Source: Oscillospiraceae bacterium
Lineage (GTDB): Bacteria > Bacillota > Clostridia > Oscillospirales > Acutalibacteraceae
Length of the DNA stretch: 64,000 bases
Assembly (NCBI GenBank): GCA_015065725.1
Contig: SVPV01000008.1
Span: forward strand, 1-64,000
Direction of reading: 5' to 3'
Below are positions 55,932-64,000 of the stretch, in pieces. The position numbers and the translations under genes were made by a program. The notes beneath the pieces are model-generated. The model was given only the letters and a program-made list of their open reading frames with translations. It was not told where the DNA came from and did not search any database. The number at the start of each line of letters is the position of its first letter. The stretch's first letter is position 1.

Positions 55932-57529
55932 AAAACATAATAAGACTTATAAGCTTTTTATTGGCGGCGGTTATGTTTTTATCGCTTTCGTCCTGTAAAA
56001 AAGCTCAAGACGGCAACGCGTCGAATGAAAAGCCTTTAGAGGCAACAACTGCAAGCACGCGTGCATTAAGACTTTTGTATAGTGCTTCGGACACCTTAAA
56101 TCCATATACGGCACAAACCGACCTTAACAGAAAATTAAGTCTTTTGATTTTCGACCCGTTAGTACGGCTTAACAATGATTTTGAGCCTCAATATATAATA
56201 GCCGATAGCGTGGTGCTTGAAAACGGTCTTTGCACCGTAAAGCTAAAGAATGTATATTTTACCGACGGCACACCTCTTACTGCAGATGATGTTGTTTATT
56301 CCTTTAATACTGCAAAAGGTTCGGCTAGTGAGTATGCTTATCAGCTTTATGAGGTGCAATCGGCAACCGCTGTAGACAGTAGTACGGTAAGCTTTAAGCT
56401 TGACCGCAACGATATTTATTTTGAAAGACTGCTCGTGTTTCCTATAATTAAGTCGGGCAGTGATAAAACTACCGATGTTGACGGCAGACAGATAACGCCT
56501 ATAGGCTCGGGCAGATATATCCCGAACGCCGAGGGCGATAAGCTTGTTGCAAATAAAGATTATTCCTACGGCAAAATAAATGTCGGTGAAATATCTTTAA
56601 TAAATGCACCCGACGGCGAAGCGGTGTCGCACTATGTTGAAATCGGTGCCGTTGATATGTATTATACCGATACTGCAGACCTAAATATTGTGCGAATGAG
56701 CGGTAAAAAAAGTACCGTAAATATGAATAGTTTGGTATATATCGGAATAAATCATAGTTACGGTCAGTTAGGCAGCCGAGAGCTTCGCCACGCTATTTCC
56801 TCTGCCCTTGACAGAGCGGCTGTTTGCAAGGAAGCCTACCACAATAATGCGGTAGCCGCAACGGGATTTTATAACCCCGCAATAAAGCTTACTGAAGCTG
56901 TGCAAAACATTCAAACTTCTGCCAATACCCAAATAAGTATTGAAAATTTGGAAGAAATAGGGTATAATGGATTGGATAACAGTGGAATGAGGATAAATTC
57001 CTCGGGCAACCGCATAAGGCTTACCCTTATGGTAAACGGTGAAAATGCGGCACGTGTTGCGGCGGCAAAGCTCGTAGCACGTCAGCTTTCTCAAGTAGGA
57101 ATAGAAATTACTGTTATAGAACGTAGCTTTGCTGAATATAGTGCCGCGTTAGCATCGGGTAGCTTTCAGCTATATTTAGGTGAGGTTAAAACACTTGCTA
57201 ATATGGATTTGGCTCCGCTTACGGTGGCAGGCGGCAGTTGTGCGTACGGTCTGGTTGCGGCAGAACCTTCGGCGGAGGAAACAACCGAGGAGAAACCTGC
57301 TGAGGACGGTACGGCAGCTACAGCATCTATAGCCGATATAATAAACGGCTTTTATAGCGGTGCAAATACTATTACCGATATCGCCGTTGCACTTCAAACC
57401 GAGCTTCCGGTTATTCCCCTCTGCTTTAGACAGGGACTTTTGTTCTGTGGCGAGGATGTAGCCAATGTAGGTGAAGCGTCGGAGAGTGACATATATTTTT
57501 CTATAGGCGATTACACTGTTAAAAAATAG
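55928..57529 (+). CDS. family 5 extracellular solute-binding lipoprotein (peptide-type)
   Basis: The 533-residue precursor has signal RLISFLLAAVMFLSL and lipobox LSSC-KKA. The mature part shows the SBP_bac_5 layout: LRLLYSASDTLNPYTAQTDLN at the start, IFDPLVRLNNDFEPQ, TDGTPLTADDVVYSFNTAK and RELRHAISSALDRAAV. It probably binds an oligopeptide or similar ligand; no permease or ATPase is nearby. The TTG start at 55928 overlaps the ymdB stop and follows AAGGAGG with 7-nt spacing. An orphan binding protein coupled to ymdB suggests a sensory or scavenging role. Confidence 0.85.
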   Translation: MKNIIRLISFLLAAVMFLSLSSCKKAQDGNASNEKPLEATTASTRALRLLYSASDTLNPYTAQTDLNRKLSLLIFDPLVRLNNDFEPQYIIADSVVLENGLCTVKLKNVYFTDGTPLTADDVVYSFNTAKGSASEYAYQLYEVQSATAVDSSTVSFKLDRNDIYFERLLVFPIIKSGSDKTTDVDGRQITPIGSGRYIPNAEGDKLVANKDYSYGKINVGEISLINAPDGEAVSHYVEIGAVDMYYTDTADLNIVRMSGKKSTVNMNSLVYIGINHSYGQLGSRELRHAISSALDRAAVCKEAYHNNAVAATGFYNPAIKLTEAVQNIQTSANTQISIENLEEIGYNGLDNSGMRINSSGNRIRLTLMVNGENAARVAAAKLVARQLSQVGIEITVIERSFAEYSAALASGSFQLYLGEVKTLANMDLAPLTVAGGSCAYGLVAAEPSAEETTEEKPAEDGTAATASIADIINGFYSGANTITDIAVALQTELPVIPLCFRQGLLFCGEDVANVGEASESDIYFSIGDYTVKK

Positions 57530-57557
57530 TAATTATTTGAAAGGATAAGGTGATTTT

Positions 57558-57908
57558 ATGATAGCTTATGAAACCAGAATAGGTACCATTAGTATAAGCG
57601 AGGCTTATTTATCCAAGCTTATCGGTCAAGAGGTAACTTCATGCTTTGGCGTGGTAGGTATGGTTGCAGGCAATCAAAAGCAAAAGCTTTTCAATCTTTT
57701 TTCTAAAGAGAATACGGTTGATACAGGTATATGCGTTACCGGTAATACCGATTCTATTGATGTTGAGCTTCACATCGTAGTAACCTACGGTATGAATATA
57801 AACGCTATCGCCGAAAGTATAACCGAAAAGGTTAAATATGTTGTGGGCGAAGCAACAGGAATTACCGTCGGCAGAGTGGTTGTCAAGGTTGACGGCATTA
57901 AGGAATAA
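57558..57908 (+). CDS. Asp23/Gls24 family envelope stress protein (YloU-like)
   Basis: The 116-residue protein has the Asp23 fold pattern: IGTISISEAYLSKLIGQEV, SCFGVVGMVAGN, DVELHIVVTYGMNINAIAE and a C-terminal VGRVVVKVDGI. In Firmicutes this short form precedes fakA (yloU-yloV), exactly as here. It is membrane-associated through partners rather than TM helices. It lies 28 bp after the lipoprotein gene with SD AAAGGATAAGGTG. Confidence 0.92.
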   Translation: MIAYETRIGTISISEAYLSKLIGQEVTSCFGVVGMVAGNQKQKLFNLFSKENTVDTGICVTGNTDSIDVELHIVVTYGMNINAIAESITEKVKYVVGEATGITVGRVVVKVDGIKE

Positions 57909-57940
57909 TTATTTTCTTTTCGTTATAAGGAGTGTTATAT

Positions 57941-59620
57941 TTGTTTAAGGGAGATATTTTGCGTGATGCCATTATATCGGCAGCCAATAATCTTTACAAT
58001 AACAGAAAACAGGTTGATGACCTGAACGTATTTCCTGTTCCCGACGGCGATACAGGTACAAATATGTCTATGACTCTTGCAAATTCCGCAAGAGAACTTG
58101 AAAAGCTTTCGGGCGAGACAGCAGGCAAGGTAGCGTCTGTTAATGCTTCTGCTCTTTTAAGAGGTGCTAGAGGTAATTCGGGTGTTATAACCTCGCTTTT
58201 GTTCCGTGGCTTTGCTAAGGGTATAGGCGACGGCGAAATGCTTACGGCTGAAAATCTGGCAAACGCTTTCACTCTAGGTGTTGAGGCGGCTTATAAAGCT
58301 GTTATGAAGCCTACTGAGGGTACAATTTTAACCGTTGCCCGCGTTGCAGGTGAATATGCAAACAAGGCTTTAGAAGAGGGTAAGGATACTTTAGGCGTTT
58401 TTGAAGCAGCTCTAGAGGGTGCTAAAACCGCTTTGGCGGAAACACCCGAAATATTGCCCGTACTTAAAAAGGCAGGCGTGGTTGATGCGGGCGGTAAGGG
58501 CTTTGTTGTAATACTTGAGGGTATGCTTTCTGTTCTTCGCGACGGTAAGATGATTACCTCTGTTGCTTCGGCAAATGATGCCGAGGAGGAAGAGGACGAT
58601 AGCTCTCGCAACGCCGCAGGCGAGTTTGAGGGTGAAATCACCTTTACCTACTGTACCGAGTTTATAGTTAATAGAAACAACGAGTGTGAAAAAGAGCCTA
58701 ATGAATTACGTCTTTTCCTTGAAACCATAGGCGACTGTGTTGTTGTGGTTGACGATGAGGAAATTATAAAGGTACACGTTCATACCGACCATCCGGGTAA
58801 TGCAATTGAAAATGCACTTACCTTTGGCTCACTTGTTCACCTAAAGATAGAGAATATGCGTGACCAACACGAAAAGGCAAAGCACGATGCCGAGAATGCC
58901 AAGAAAAAACCGGCTAAAAGTGCTGACAGACAGGAAACCTTTATTCCTGTAGAGCCTACCGAGCCTGTTGGCTTTGTATCGGTTTGTGCGGGTGACGGTG
59001 TTGCAGAGCTGTTCCGCGACCTTGGTGTAAACACCATTGTAAGCGGCGGTCAGACAATGAACCCGAGTACCGACAATATTTTAAAGGCTATTGAGGCAAC
59101 ACCTGCCGAGACGGTTTACGTTCTTCCTAACAATAAAAATATCATTATGGCAGCAGAGCAGGCTATACCGATAAGCACCCGTAAGGTAATAGTGCTTCAT
59201 ACACGTACTATTCCGCAGGGAATTTCGGCAATGCTGGCATTTGACCCCGAAACAGATTGTGATAAAAACGCTATTGAAATGCAAAAGGCTGCCGAAAAAG
59301 TGGCTACAGGTCAAATTACCTTTGCCGCAAGGGATTCTGATTATGACGGTCACAAGATTAAAAAGGGAGAGCTTTTAGCTCTTAATAACGGCAAGGTTTC
59401 CTTTACCGATACCGACCTTAATAAGACAACGCTTCGCCTCACTAAGCAGCTTATAAGCAAAGACAGCGAGTTTATGACCGTCATTTACGGTGAAGACGTT
59501 TCGGACGCAAAAGCTCAGGAAATTGAGGCAGAGTTACAGGAAAAATTCGGTGACAAGGTTGAGATTACCTTAATAAAGGGCGGTCAACCTATTTACTATT
59601 TCATTATTTCTGTTGAATAA
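57941..59620 (+). CDS. fakA: fatty acid kinase FakA (DAK2/DegV-like fusion, YloV)
   Basis: The 559-residue protein has an N-terminal DhaL/DAK2 kinase domain (about 1-205) with NVFPVPDGDTGTNMSMT (ATP/metal loop, about 30) and RGARGNSGVI (about 70). A middle domain follows, then a C-terminal EDD/DegV-like domain from about 325 (VGFVSVCAGDGVAELF, VSGGQTMNPSTDNIL). It phosphorylates FakB-bound fatty acids for phospholipid synthesis; a FakB-type protein is at 6667-7503. The TTG start at 57941 sits 8 nt after AAGGAG; a GTG at 57932 is inside the SD. Confidence 0.93.
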   Translation: MFKGDILRDAIISAANNLYNNRKQVDDLNVFPVPDGDTGTNMSMTLANSARELEKLSGETAGKVASVNASALLRGARGNSGVITSLLFRGFAKGIGDGEMLTAENLANAFTLGVEAAYKAVMKPTEGTILTVARVAGEYANKALEEGKDTLGVFEAALEGAKTALAETPEILPVLKKAGVVDAGGKGFVVILEGMLSVLRDGKMITSVASANDAEEEEDDSSRNAAGEFEGEITFTYCTEFIVNRNNECEKEPNELRLFLETIGDCVVVVDDEEIIKVHVHTDHPGNAIENALTFGSLVHLKIENMRDQHEKAKHDAENAKKKPAKSADRQETFIPVEPTEPVGFVSVCAGDGVAELFRDLGVNTIVSGGQTMNPSTDNILKAIEATPAETVYVLPNNKNIIMAAEQAIPISTRKVIVLHTRTIPQGISAMLAFDPETDCDKNAIEMQKAAEKVATGQITFAARDSDYDGHKIKKGELLALNNGKVSFTDTDLNKTTLRLTKQLISKDSEFMTVIYGEDVSDAKAQEIEAELQEKFGDKVEITLIKGGQPIYYFIISVE

Positions 59621-59650
59621 AATTATTTCTGGTTTATAATGATTATAGTT

Positions 59651-59831
59651 AGTCGAAACACAGAAAAGTGTTTCGACTAGCCGATTTCATCGGCTTTAGG
59701 CAATTAAAATTTTTAAAAATTTAATTGCCTACTATACTCATTGCAATGGATTTAGTCAAATTTTTTTAAAAAATTTGACAACAAATCAAAGATTTGTCGT
59801 CGAAACAGTAATATAATTTACTGTTTCGACT
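59651..59831. repeat. array of six palindromes between fakA and recG
   Basis: Consecutive hairpins are AGTCGAAACAC/GTGTTTCGACT (59651-59678), AGCCGAT/ATCGGCT (59679-59695), TAGGCAATTAAA/TTTAATTGCCTA (about 59697-59731), a GTCAAATTTTTTT/AAAAATTTGAC pair (about 59756-59781), ACAAATC/GATTTGT, and GTCGAAACAGTAA/TTTACTGTTTCGAC (about 59800-59830). The outermost members share GTCGAAAC. The stretch has no coding potential and looks like nested mobile palindromic elements. Confidence 0.6.
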
Positions 59832-59859
59832 AACTAAAACCATTATTGGAGTGTTGGTT

Positions 59860-61875
59860 ATGACAACAAACACGACAGACATTAAATATTTAAAGGGCGT
59901 AGGCGAAAAAAAAGCCGAATGCTTTAAAAAATTGGGCATCGATACCGTCGGTGCCCTTTTGCGTTTTTTTCCAAGAACCTATGAGGATTGGAGTAATCCC
60001 GTAAAGGCGTATGACTGTCAGATGGACAGCACCGTTTGCATAAAAGCTAAAATAGTCACCCCTATAACCGAGCAAAAGGTAAGGGCAAATATGACTATTT
60101 ATAAGTTTGCTATCTCGGACGGTAGCGGAGAGGTCTTTGTTACCATTTTTAATAACAAATTTTTAGCCTCAAGACTTCACTTTGGCAGTGAGTATCTTTT
60201 TTACGGCAAGCTCACAGGCGGAAATTGGGCAAGGCAGATGTCTTCACCCGAAATCAGTGAGGTATCATCGGGTGGAATAAGACCTATTTATAGGGCGGTT
60301 AGGGGGCTTCCGTCAAAGACCATTGAGCGTATTGTGAAAAACGCCCTTGTTGCCAATATTGGCGAGGACCCTATTCCCGAAGAAATAAGGGCAAAGCACA
60401 AGCTTTGCGATTTGCGTTTTGCGATTGAGAATATACATTTTCCGAGAAGCTATGATGCCTTAAAACGTGCAAGAGAAAGATTGGTGTTTGAAGAATTATT
60501 TATTTTTCAAACCGCATTTATGCTTATCAAAGAACGTAATAAAAAAGAAACCGAATATATAATAACCAATAACTGCAAGGATGAGTTTTTAAAGCAGCTG
60601 CCCTTTAGTCTTACTTCGGCACAGAATAGGGTTATTGACGAATGTCTTGCTGATATGACAAACGGCAGACTTATGAACCGTCTTGTACAGGGTGATGTGG
60701 GTAGCGGTAAAACTGCGGTAGCGGCGGCACTTTGCTTTATTGCGGCTAGAAACGGTTACCAAGCGGCTCTCATGGCACCAACCGAAATTTTGGCAGTACA
60801 GCATTATAAAACCTTAAGCGGATTGCTTGAGCCGCTAGGCATTTCCTGCGGATTGCTTACAGGCTCTACTAGTAAAAAAGAGAAAAAGGAAATATCTTTT
60901 ACCGTTTCTAGCGGTGAAACAAGCGTGCTTATAGGCACCCATGCACTCTTGTCTGACAATGTTGAATTTAAAAATTTAGCACTTGTTATAACCGATGAAC
61001 AGCACCGTTTCGGCGTGGCACAAAGGGCAAGACTTTCCGAAAAAGGTCAGTCGGTGCATACCCTTGTTATGTCGGCAACGCCGATTCCAAGAACCTTAGG
61101 GCTTGTAATTTACGGTGACCTTGATGTAAGCATTATAGACGAATATCCAAAAGGCAGACAGCAGATAGAAAGCTTTTGTGTTACGGGAAAACTTCGTCAA
61201 AGGGTATATAATTACATTAAAAAGCATTTGGACGAGGGCAGACAAGGATATATTGTTTGTCCGCTTGTAGAGGAAAGTGAAACTGCCGATATTGCCTCGG
61301 CGGTAGAATACTGCGAAAGGCTTAAAACCAAGGATTTTAAAAACTATACGGTTGATATTTTACACGGCAAGCAAACAGCCAAGCAAAAGGACGAGGTAAT
61401 GGGTCGCTTTAACAAGGGCGAACTGCAACTGCTTGTGTGTACCACTGTGGTTGAGGTTGGTATAGACGTACCTAATGCTACCATAATGGTTATTGAAAAT
61501 GCTGAGCGGTTCGGTCTTTCACAACTGCATCAGCTACGCGGCAGAATAGGCAGAGGTGAGCATAAATCAAGCTGTATTCTGATTTCGGATATTGAGGACG
61601 GCAAAACCAAGGAACGCCTTGACGTTATAAAAAACAACACCGACGGCTTTAAAATTGCCGATGAGGACTTAAGACTTCGCGGTCCGGGTGATTTTCTAGG
61701 CAATCGTCAACACGGTTTGCCACGCTTTAATATTGCCGATATATATTCGGATTTAAGCGTACTTAAAACGGCAGGCGACGAGGCAAGAAATTTAATATCT
61801 AATAATTTTAATTTAAATGATGACAAATATAAGGCTTTAAGGCTTGAGATAGCCGAGCTTTACAAAAAGCTTTAA
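59860..61875 (+). CDS. recG: ATP-dependent DNA helicase RecG
   Basis: The 671-residue helicase unwinds and remodels branched DNA such as stalled forks. The N-terminal wedge/OB domain contains KYLKGVGEKKAECFKKLGI (about 6-24). Helicase motifs are Walker A GDVGSGKTAVA (about 275), ALMAPTEILAVQHY (Ia), DEQHRFGVAQR (motif II, DEQH), MSATPIPRT (III), and RGRIGRGEHKSSC (VI). The ATG at 59860 follows TTGGAGTG. Length fits the family (about 680). A terminator follows at once. Confidence 0.96.
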   Translation: MTTNTTDIKYLKGVGEKKAECFKKLGIDTVGALLRFFPRTYEDWSNPVKAYDCQMDSTVCIKAKIVTPITEQKVRANMTIYKFAISDGSGEVFVTIFNNKFLASRLHFGSEYLFYGKLTGGNWARQMSSPEISEVSSGGIRPIYRAVRGLPSKTIERIVKNALVANIGEDPIPEEIRAKHKLCDLRFAIENIHFPRSYDALKRARERLVFEELFIFQTAFMLIKERNKKETEYIITNNCKDEFLKQLPFSLTSAQNRVIDECLADMTNGRLMNRLVQGDVGSGKTAVAAALCFIAARNGYQAALMAPTEILAVQHYKTLSGLLEPLGISCGLLTGSTSKKEKKEISFTVSSGETSVLIGTHALLSDNVEFKNLALVITDEQHRFGVAQRARLSEKGQSVHTLVMSATPIPRTLGLVIYGDLDVSIIDEYPKGRQQIESFCVTGKLRQRVYNYIKKHLDEGRQGYIVCPLVEESETADIASAVEYCERLKTKDFKNYTVDILHGKQTAKQKDEVMGRFNKGELQLLVCTTVVEVGIDVPNATIMVIENAERFGLSQLHQLRGRIGRGEHKSSCILISDIEDGKTKERLDVIKNNTDGFKIADEDLRLRGPGDFLGNRQHGLPRFNIADIYSDLSVLKTAGDEARNLISNNFNLNDDKYKALRLEIAELYKKL

Positions 61876-61890
61876 ATTTCAAAACAAAAA

Positions 61891-61934
61891 ACACCCCAAG
61901 CAATCAAAAAAACGATTGCTTGGGGTGTTTTATT
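61891..61934 (+). terminator. terminator of recG
   Basis: A perfect 15-bp stem ACACCCCAAGCAATC/GATTGCTTGGGGTGT is followed by TTTATTT. Confidence 0.92.
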
Positions 61935-61943
61935 TGCGAAAAC

Positions 61944-61969
61944 GGACCGTCGGGGACGCCGGTCCCTAT
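61944..61969. repeat. third copy of the GGACCGTC...GGTCCCTA element
   Basis: GGACCGTCGGGGACGCCGG followed by TCCCTA matches both units at 17727-17799 and lies between a terminator and the next gene's terminator. Confidence 0.6.
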
Positions 61970-61989
61970 AATACAACAATAAATTTTGT

Positions 61990-62022
61990 GAAAACAAAAC
62001 GGGCAACCGATGGCCGCCCGTA
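61990..62022 (-). terminator. terminator of the cation efflux gene
   Basis: ACGGGC (62000-62005) pairs with GCCCGT (62017-62022). Read on the minus strand, the stem is followed by TTTTGTTTTC. Confidence 0.7.
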
Positions 62023-62047
62023 TATTTTGATTTTGCGAAAAACTATA

Positions 62048-63223
62048 TTATTTTGAATTTGTATTAAACGCTTCACAGTCAAAGGTTATTACGGTGAAGT
62101 ATTTTTTGTCGCCTCTGTCATTAAGTCGGCGGTCAAGCTCTGCTTTTACGGTTTTTTCGTCAAGGTCAAAGGGTAGAGCTACGTCAAAAATCAGGTTGGT
62201 ATAATCGGCACCGTCTACAATTCTAAAATCATGAAAGGTTAGGCGTTTGTCGATTTCGCTTAAGTACTCAAAAACTGCCGATTTTAACTCGTCTAATCTT
62301 TTGTCACCTCTAACAATGGGGTCATAGTGTATAACCAAATTTACACCGTGGTTTTTTAGGCACTGACGCTCTAGCTCGTCAATAATACCGTGGCAAAGCA
62401 TAGGGTCTTCCTTTGAATCCATCTCAACATGAAGACTTGCAAAGCGTTGGTTAGGACCATAGTCATGCACCATTAAATCGTGAAAGCCCAGCACCTTTTC
62501 GTGAGCCGTTACGGTTGAAATTATGGCGGCTTTAATTTCGGGTGAGGCATTCTCGCCAAGCAAGGGACTTATAGTTTCTTTAGCAAGTGAAATTCCGCTA
62601 AACAAAATAAACAATGCAACAAAAAGACCAGATACACCGTCGGCGTGAAAGCCTGTTTTATGTTCTAGAAAAGCCGAAATTAAAACTGCCGAGGTTGCAA
62701 TAACATCGTTACGGCTGTCCGCCGCAGTGGCAGCAAGGGTAGCAGAATCTATAATATGGGACAGCTTTTTATTAAACAGGTAAAGCCAAAGCTTTGCTAA
62801 AATTGAAAGCACCAAAACCACCAACAAAGGCACCGAAAACCGAACGGGTGTGGGATTAATTATTTTTAAAACAGAGCTTTTTGCAAGCTCAAACCCGATA
62901 AGAATAATAAGTGCCGCAACACCAAGACCTGAAAGGTATTCAAACCTTGCATGACCGTAAGGGTGGTCAGGGTCAGCAGGCTTTTCTGCAAGCTTAAAGC
63001 CTAAAAAGGTAACAACCGAGCCTGAAGCGTCGGATAAATTGTTCATAGCGTCAGCGGTTATTGATATACTACCCGAAAAGCTACCTACAATAAGTTTAAA
63101 AACACACAAAAGAATGTTAAAAACAATGCCTACCGCACCCGAAAGCTTACCGACGGTTGAACGAGAGTCATTGTTATCTACAGGCTTATTTTTCAAAAAA
63201 AGCTTTAAAAGCAGTTTGGTCAT
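62048..63223 (-). CDS. cation diffusion facilitator (CDF) family efflux transporter
   Basis: The 391-residue protein has six TM helices with SISITADAMNNLSDASGSVV (about 54-73) carrying the AxxxNxxD metal site, DPDHPYGHARFEYLSG (about 84-99) after TM2, and DSRNDVIATSAV (about 168), the second site in TM5. The C-terminal cytoplasmic CDF domain from about 215 is extended to about 390 residues, longer than typical 290-300. It exports Zn, Mn, Fe or Co in exchange for protons; the metal cannot be fixed. The ATG at 63223 follows AGAGGTATAA on the minus strand. Confidence 0.93.
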   Translation of the reverse strand: MTKLLLKLFLKNKPVDNNDSRSTVGKLSGAVGIVFNILLCVFKLIVGSFSGSISITADAMNNLSDASGSVVTFLGFKLAEKPADPDHPYGHARFEYLSGLGVAALIILIGFELAKSSVLKIINPTPVRFSVPLLVVLVLSILAKLWLYLFNKKLSHIIDSATLAATAADSRNDVIATSAVLISAFLEHKTGFHADGVSGLFVALFILFSGISLAKETISPLLGENASPEIKAAIISTVTAHEKVLGFHDLMVHDYGPNQRFASLHVEMDSKEDPMLCHGIIDELERQCLKNHGVNLVIHYDPIVRGDKRLDELKSAVFEYLSEIDKRLTFHDFRIVDGADYTNLIFDVALPFDLDEKTVKAELDRRLNDRGDKKYFTVITFDCEAFNTNSK

Positions 63224-63298
63224 AAAAGTTATACCTCTAAACTTAAAAATTGCATAAACAGTTTATGCGGAACAAATGGCAAAAATAACACGAAATTT

Positions 63299-63559
63299 TT
63301 ATTCGGCCTGCTCCTTCATACCATTTAGCTTTTCAATACAGTTTACGCAAACATTGTGACCGCTTAAATTAACCGTGTCAATAAGACTGTCACAGAAAAT
63401 GCAGGCAGGGGCAAACTTGCGAAGAACAATTTTATCTCCGTCCATATAAATTTCAAAGCTGTCCTTACCGTTTTCAATTTTTAGTTGGCGGCGGATTTCC
63501 TTTGGAATTACCACTCTGCCCATATTATCTACCTGACGTACAATACCTGTTGAACGCAT
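63299..63559 (-). CDS. AbrB-like transcriptional regulator with C-terminal zinc-finger-like motif
   Basis: The 86-residue protein has an N-terminal SpoVT/AbrB swapped-hairpin domain, RSTGIVRQVDNMGRVVIPKE (about 2-21), followed by IRRQLKIENGKDSFEIYMDG. The C-terminal part has CIFC (about 58) and CVNC (about 76), a four-cysteine zinc-ribbon-like pair seen in Clostridial AbrB relatives. It binds DNA as an oligomer to control transition-state genes. I chose the ATG at 63559 because AGGAGTGA precedes it; a longer frame to 63622 has no SD. Confidence 0.9.
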   Translation of the reverse strand: MRSTGIVRQVDNMGRVVIPKEIRRQLKIENGKDSFEIYMDGDKIVLRKFAPACIFCDSLIDTVNLSGHNVCVNCIEKLNGMKEQAE

Positions 63560-63631
63560 AAAAAAATCACTCCTAAAAAATCTTTCAAGAGTGATTTTAC
63601 CACAAAATGCAATAAATGTCAATTAATGTAA

Positions 63632-64000
63632 TTATTCTGAAAGCTGCCAATCGATAGGAGTAATACCTGATGATGAGAGTATTTCATTAGTGCGGCTAAA
63701 GTGCTTAGAGCCGAAAAATCCTCCATAAGCCGAAAGTGGACTAGGGTGTACTGTTATCAGTTTTTTATGTATGGGATTCGTAATTATATCAGCCTTTTTT
63801 CTGGCATTAGCCCCCCAAAGCAAGAAAACTACAGGGGTGGTTTTGCGGTTTAACTCATCAATAATTCGGTCGGTAAAGGTTTCCCAACCCATACCTTTAT
63901 GGCTGTTAGGACACGCTTCTCTCACAGTTAAAACATTGTTAAGCAAAAGCACGCCCTCGTCCGCCCATTTGGTAAGCTCACCGTGGCTGACAGGCTTAAT
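63632..64000 (-). CDS. ung: uracil-DNA glycosylase, 3' part (runs off the window)
   Basis: The last 123 codons of family 1 UDG are present. Visible motifs are LLLNNVLTVREACPNSHKG (substrate pocket with the specificity Asn region), VVFLLWGANARKK and the DNA-intercalation loop HPSPLSAYGGFFGSKHFS with the catalytic His. The N-terminal GQDPYH catalytic motif lies beyond the right edge. It removes uracil from DNA in base excision repair. The frame stays open to 64000. Confidence 0.95.
   Translation of the reverse strand: MKPVSHGELTKWADEGVLLLNNVLTVREACPNSHKGMGWETFTDRIIDELNRKTTPVVFLLWGANARKKADIITNPIHKKLITVHPSPLSAYGGFFGSKHFSRTNEILSSSGITPIDWQLSE

Overview
The window comes from a low-GC, Gram-positive anaerobe, most likely a gut Oscillospiraceae/Ruminococcaceae-type Clostridium relative. 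The evidence is strong purine-rich Shine-Dalgarno (SD) sites with frequent TTG starts, the Firmicute housekeeping genes ymdB, fakA/yloV, an Asp23-family gene, an AbrB-like regulator and a ydbS/ydbT-like PH-domain pair, sugar ABC importers encoded without an ATPase, and a dockerin-bearing secreted protein. No taxonomic marker such as rRNA is present, so this is inference.

Region by region. 1-6.4 kb: tRNA-Asn, a palindromic repeat patch, a small XRE regulator with its own operator-like repeats, a lipoprotein with a propeller-like domain, small membrane proteins (two under near-identical promoter cassettes), and a PH-domain pair. 6.4-11.7 kb: a DegV/FakB-type lipid-binding protein, a four-gene envelope glycolipid cluster (GT8, PlsC-like, CrtO-like acyltransferase, GtrA) and aldose 1-epimerase. 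11.7-17.7 kb: three cytoplasmic glycosidases, namely a tandem GH3 pair with matching promoter/hairpin leaders and a GH78 alpha-L-rhamnosidase. 17.8-18.6 kb: two tandem structured small RNAs, each with its own promoter and terminator, the second abutting a SLOG (DUF2493) gene.

19-52 kb is a 33-kb same-strand carbohydrate locus. It holds a giant membrane-anchored protein of nine discoidin-like modules, a solute-binding lipoprotein, a second solute-binding protein fused to carbohydrate-binding-like domains, two permease pairs, an NHL/TPR/YIP1 membrane protein, a DUF5696 protein, a secreted six-module discoidin protein ending in a dockerin, and five right-handed beta-helix proteins (one secreted, three membrane-anchored, one with no signal peptide). 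The likely logic is surface capture and cleavage of a complex, possibly rhamnose- and N-acetylhexosamine-containing glycan, import through the two permease pairs powered by an ATPase encoded elsewhere, and cytoplasmic trimming by the last beta-helix protein, GH3 and GH78 enzymes. The substrate is not identified.

52-64 kb is mostly core genome: MgtC-like protein, SGNH hydrolase, class II aldolase, YmdB phosphodiesterase, a peptide-type solute-binding lipoprotein, Asp23, FakA, RecG, a cation efflux protein, an AbrB-like regulator and the 3' part of uracil-DNA glycosylase running off the right edge. Hairpin-rich intergenic repeats are scattered throughout.

The features most worth follow-up are the tandem structured RNAs at 17.8-18.2 kb and the module-shuffled discoidin/dockerin/beta-helix locus.
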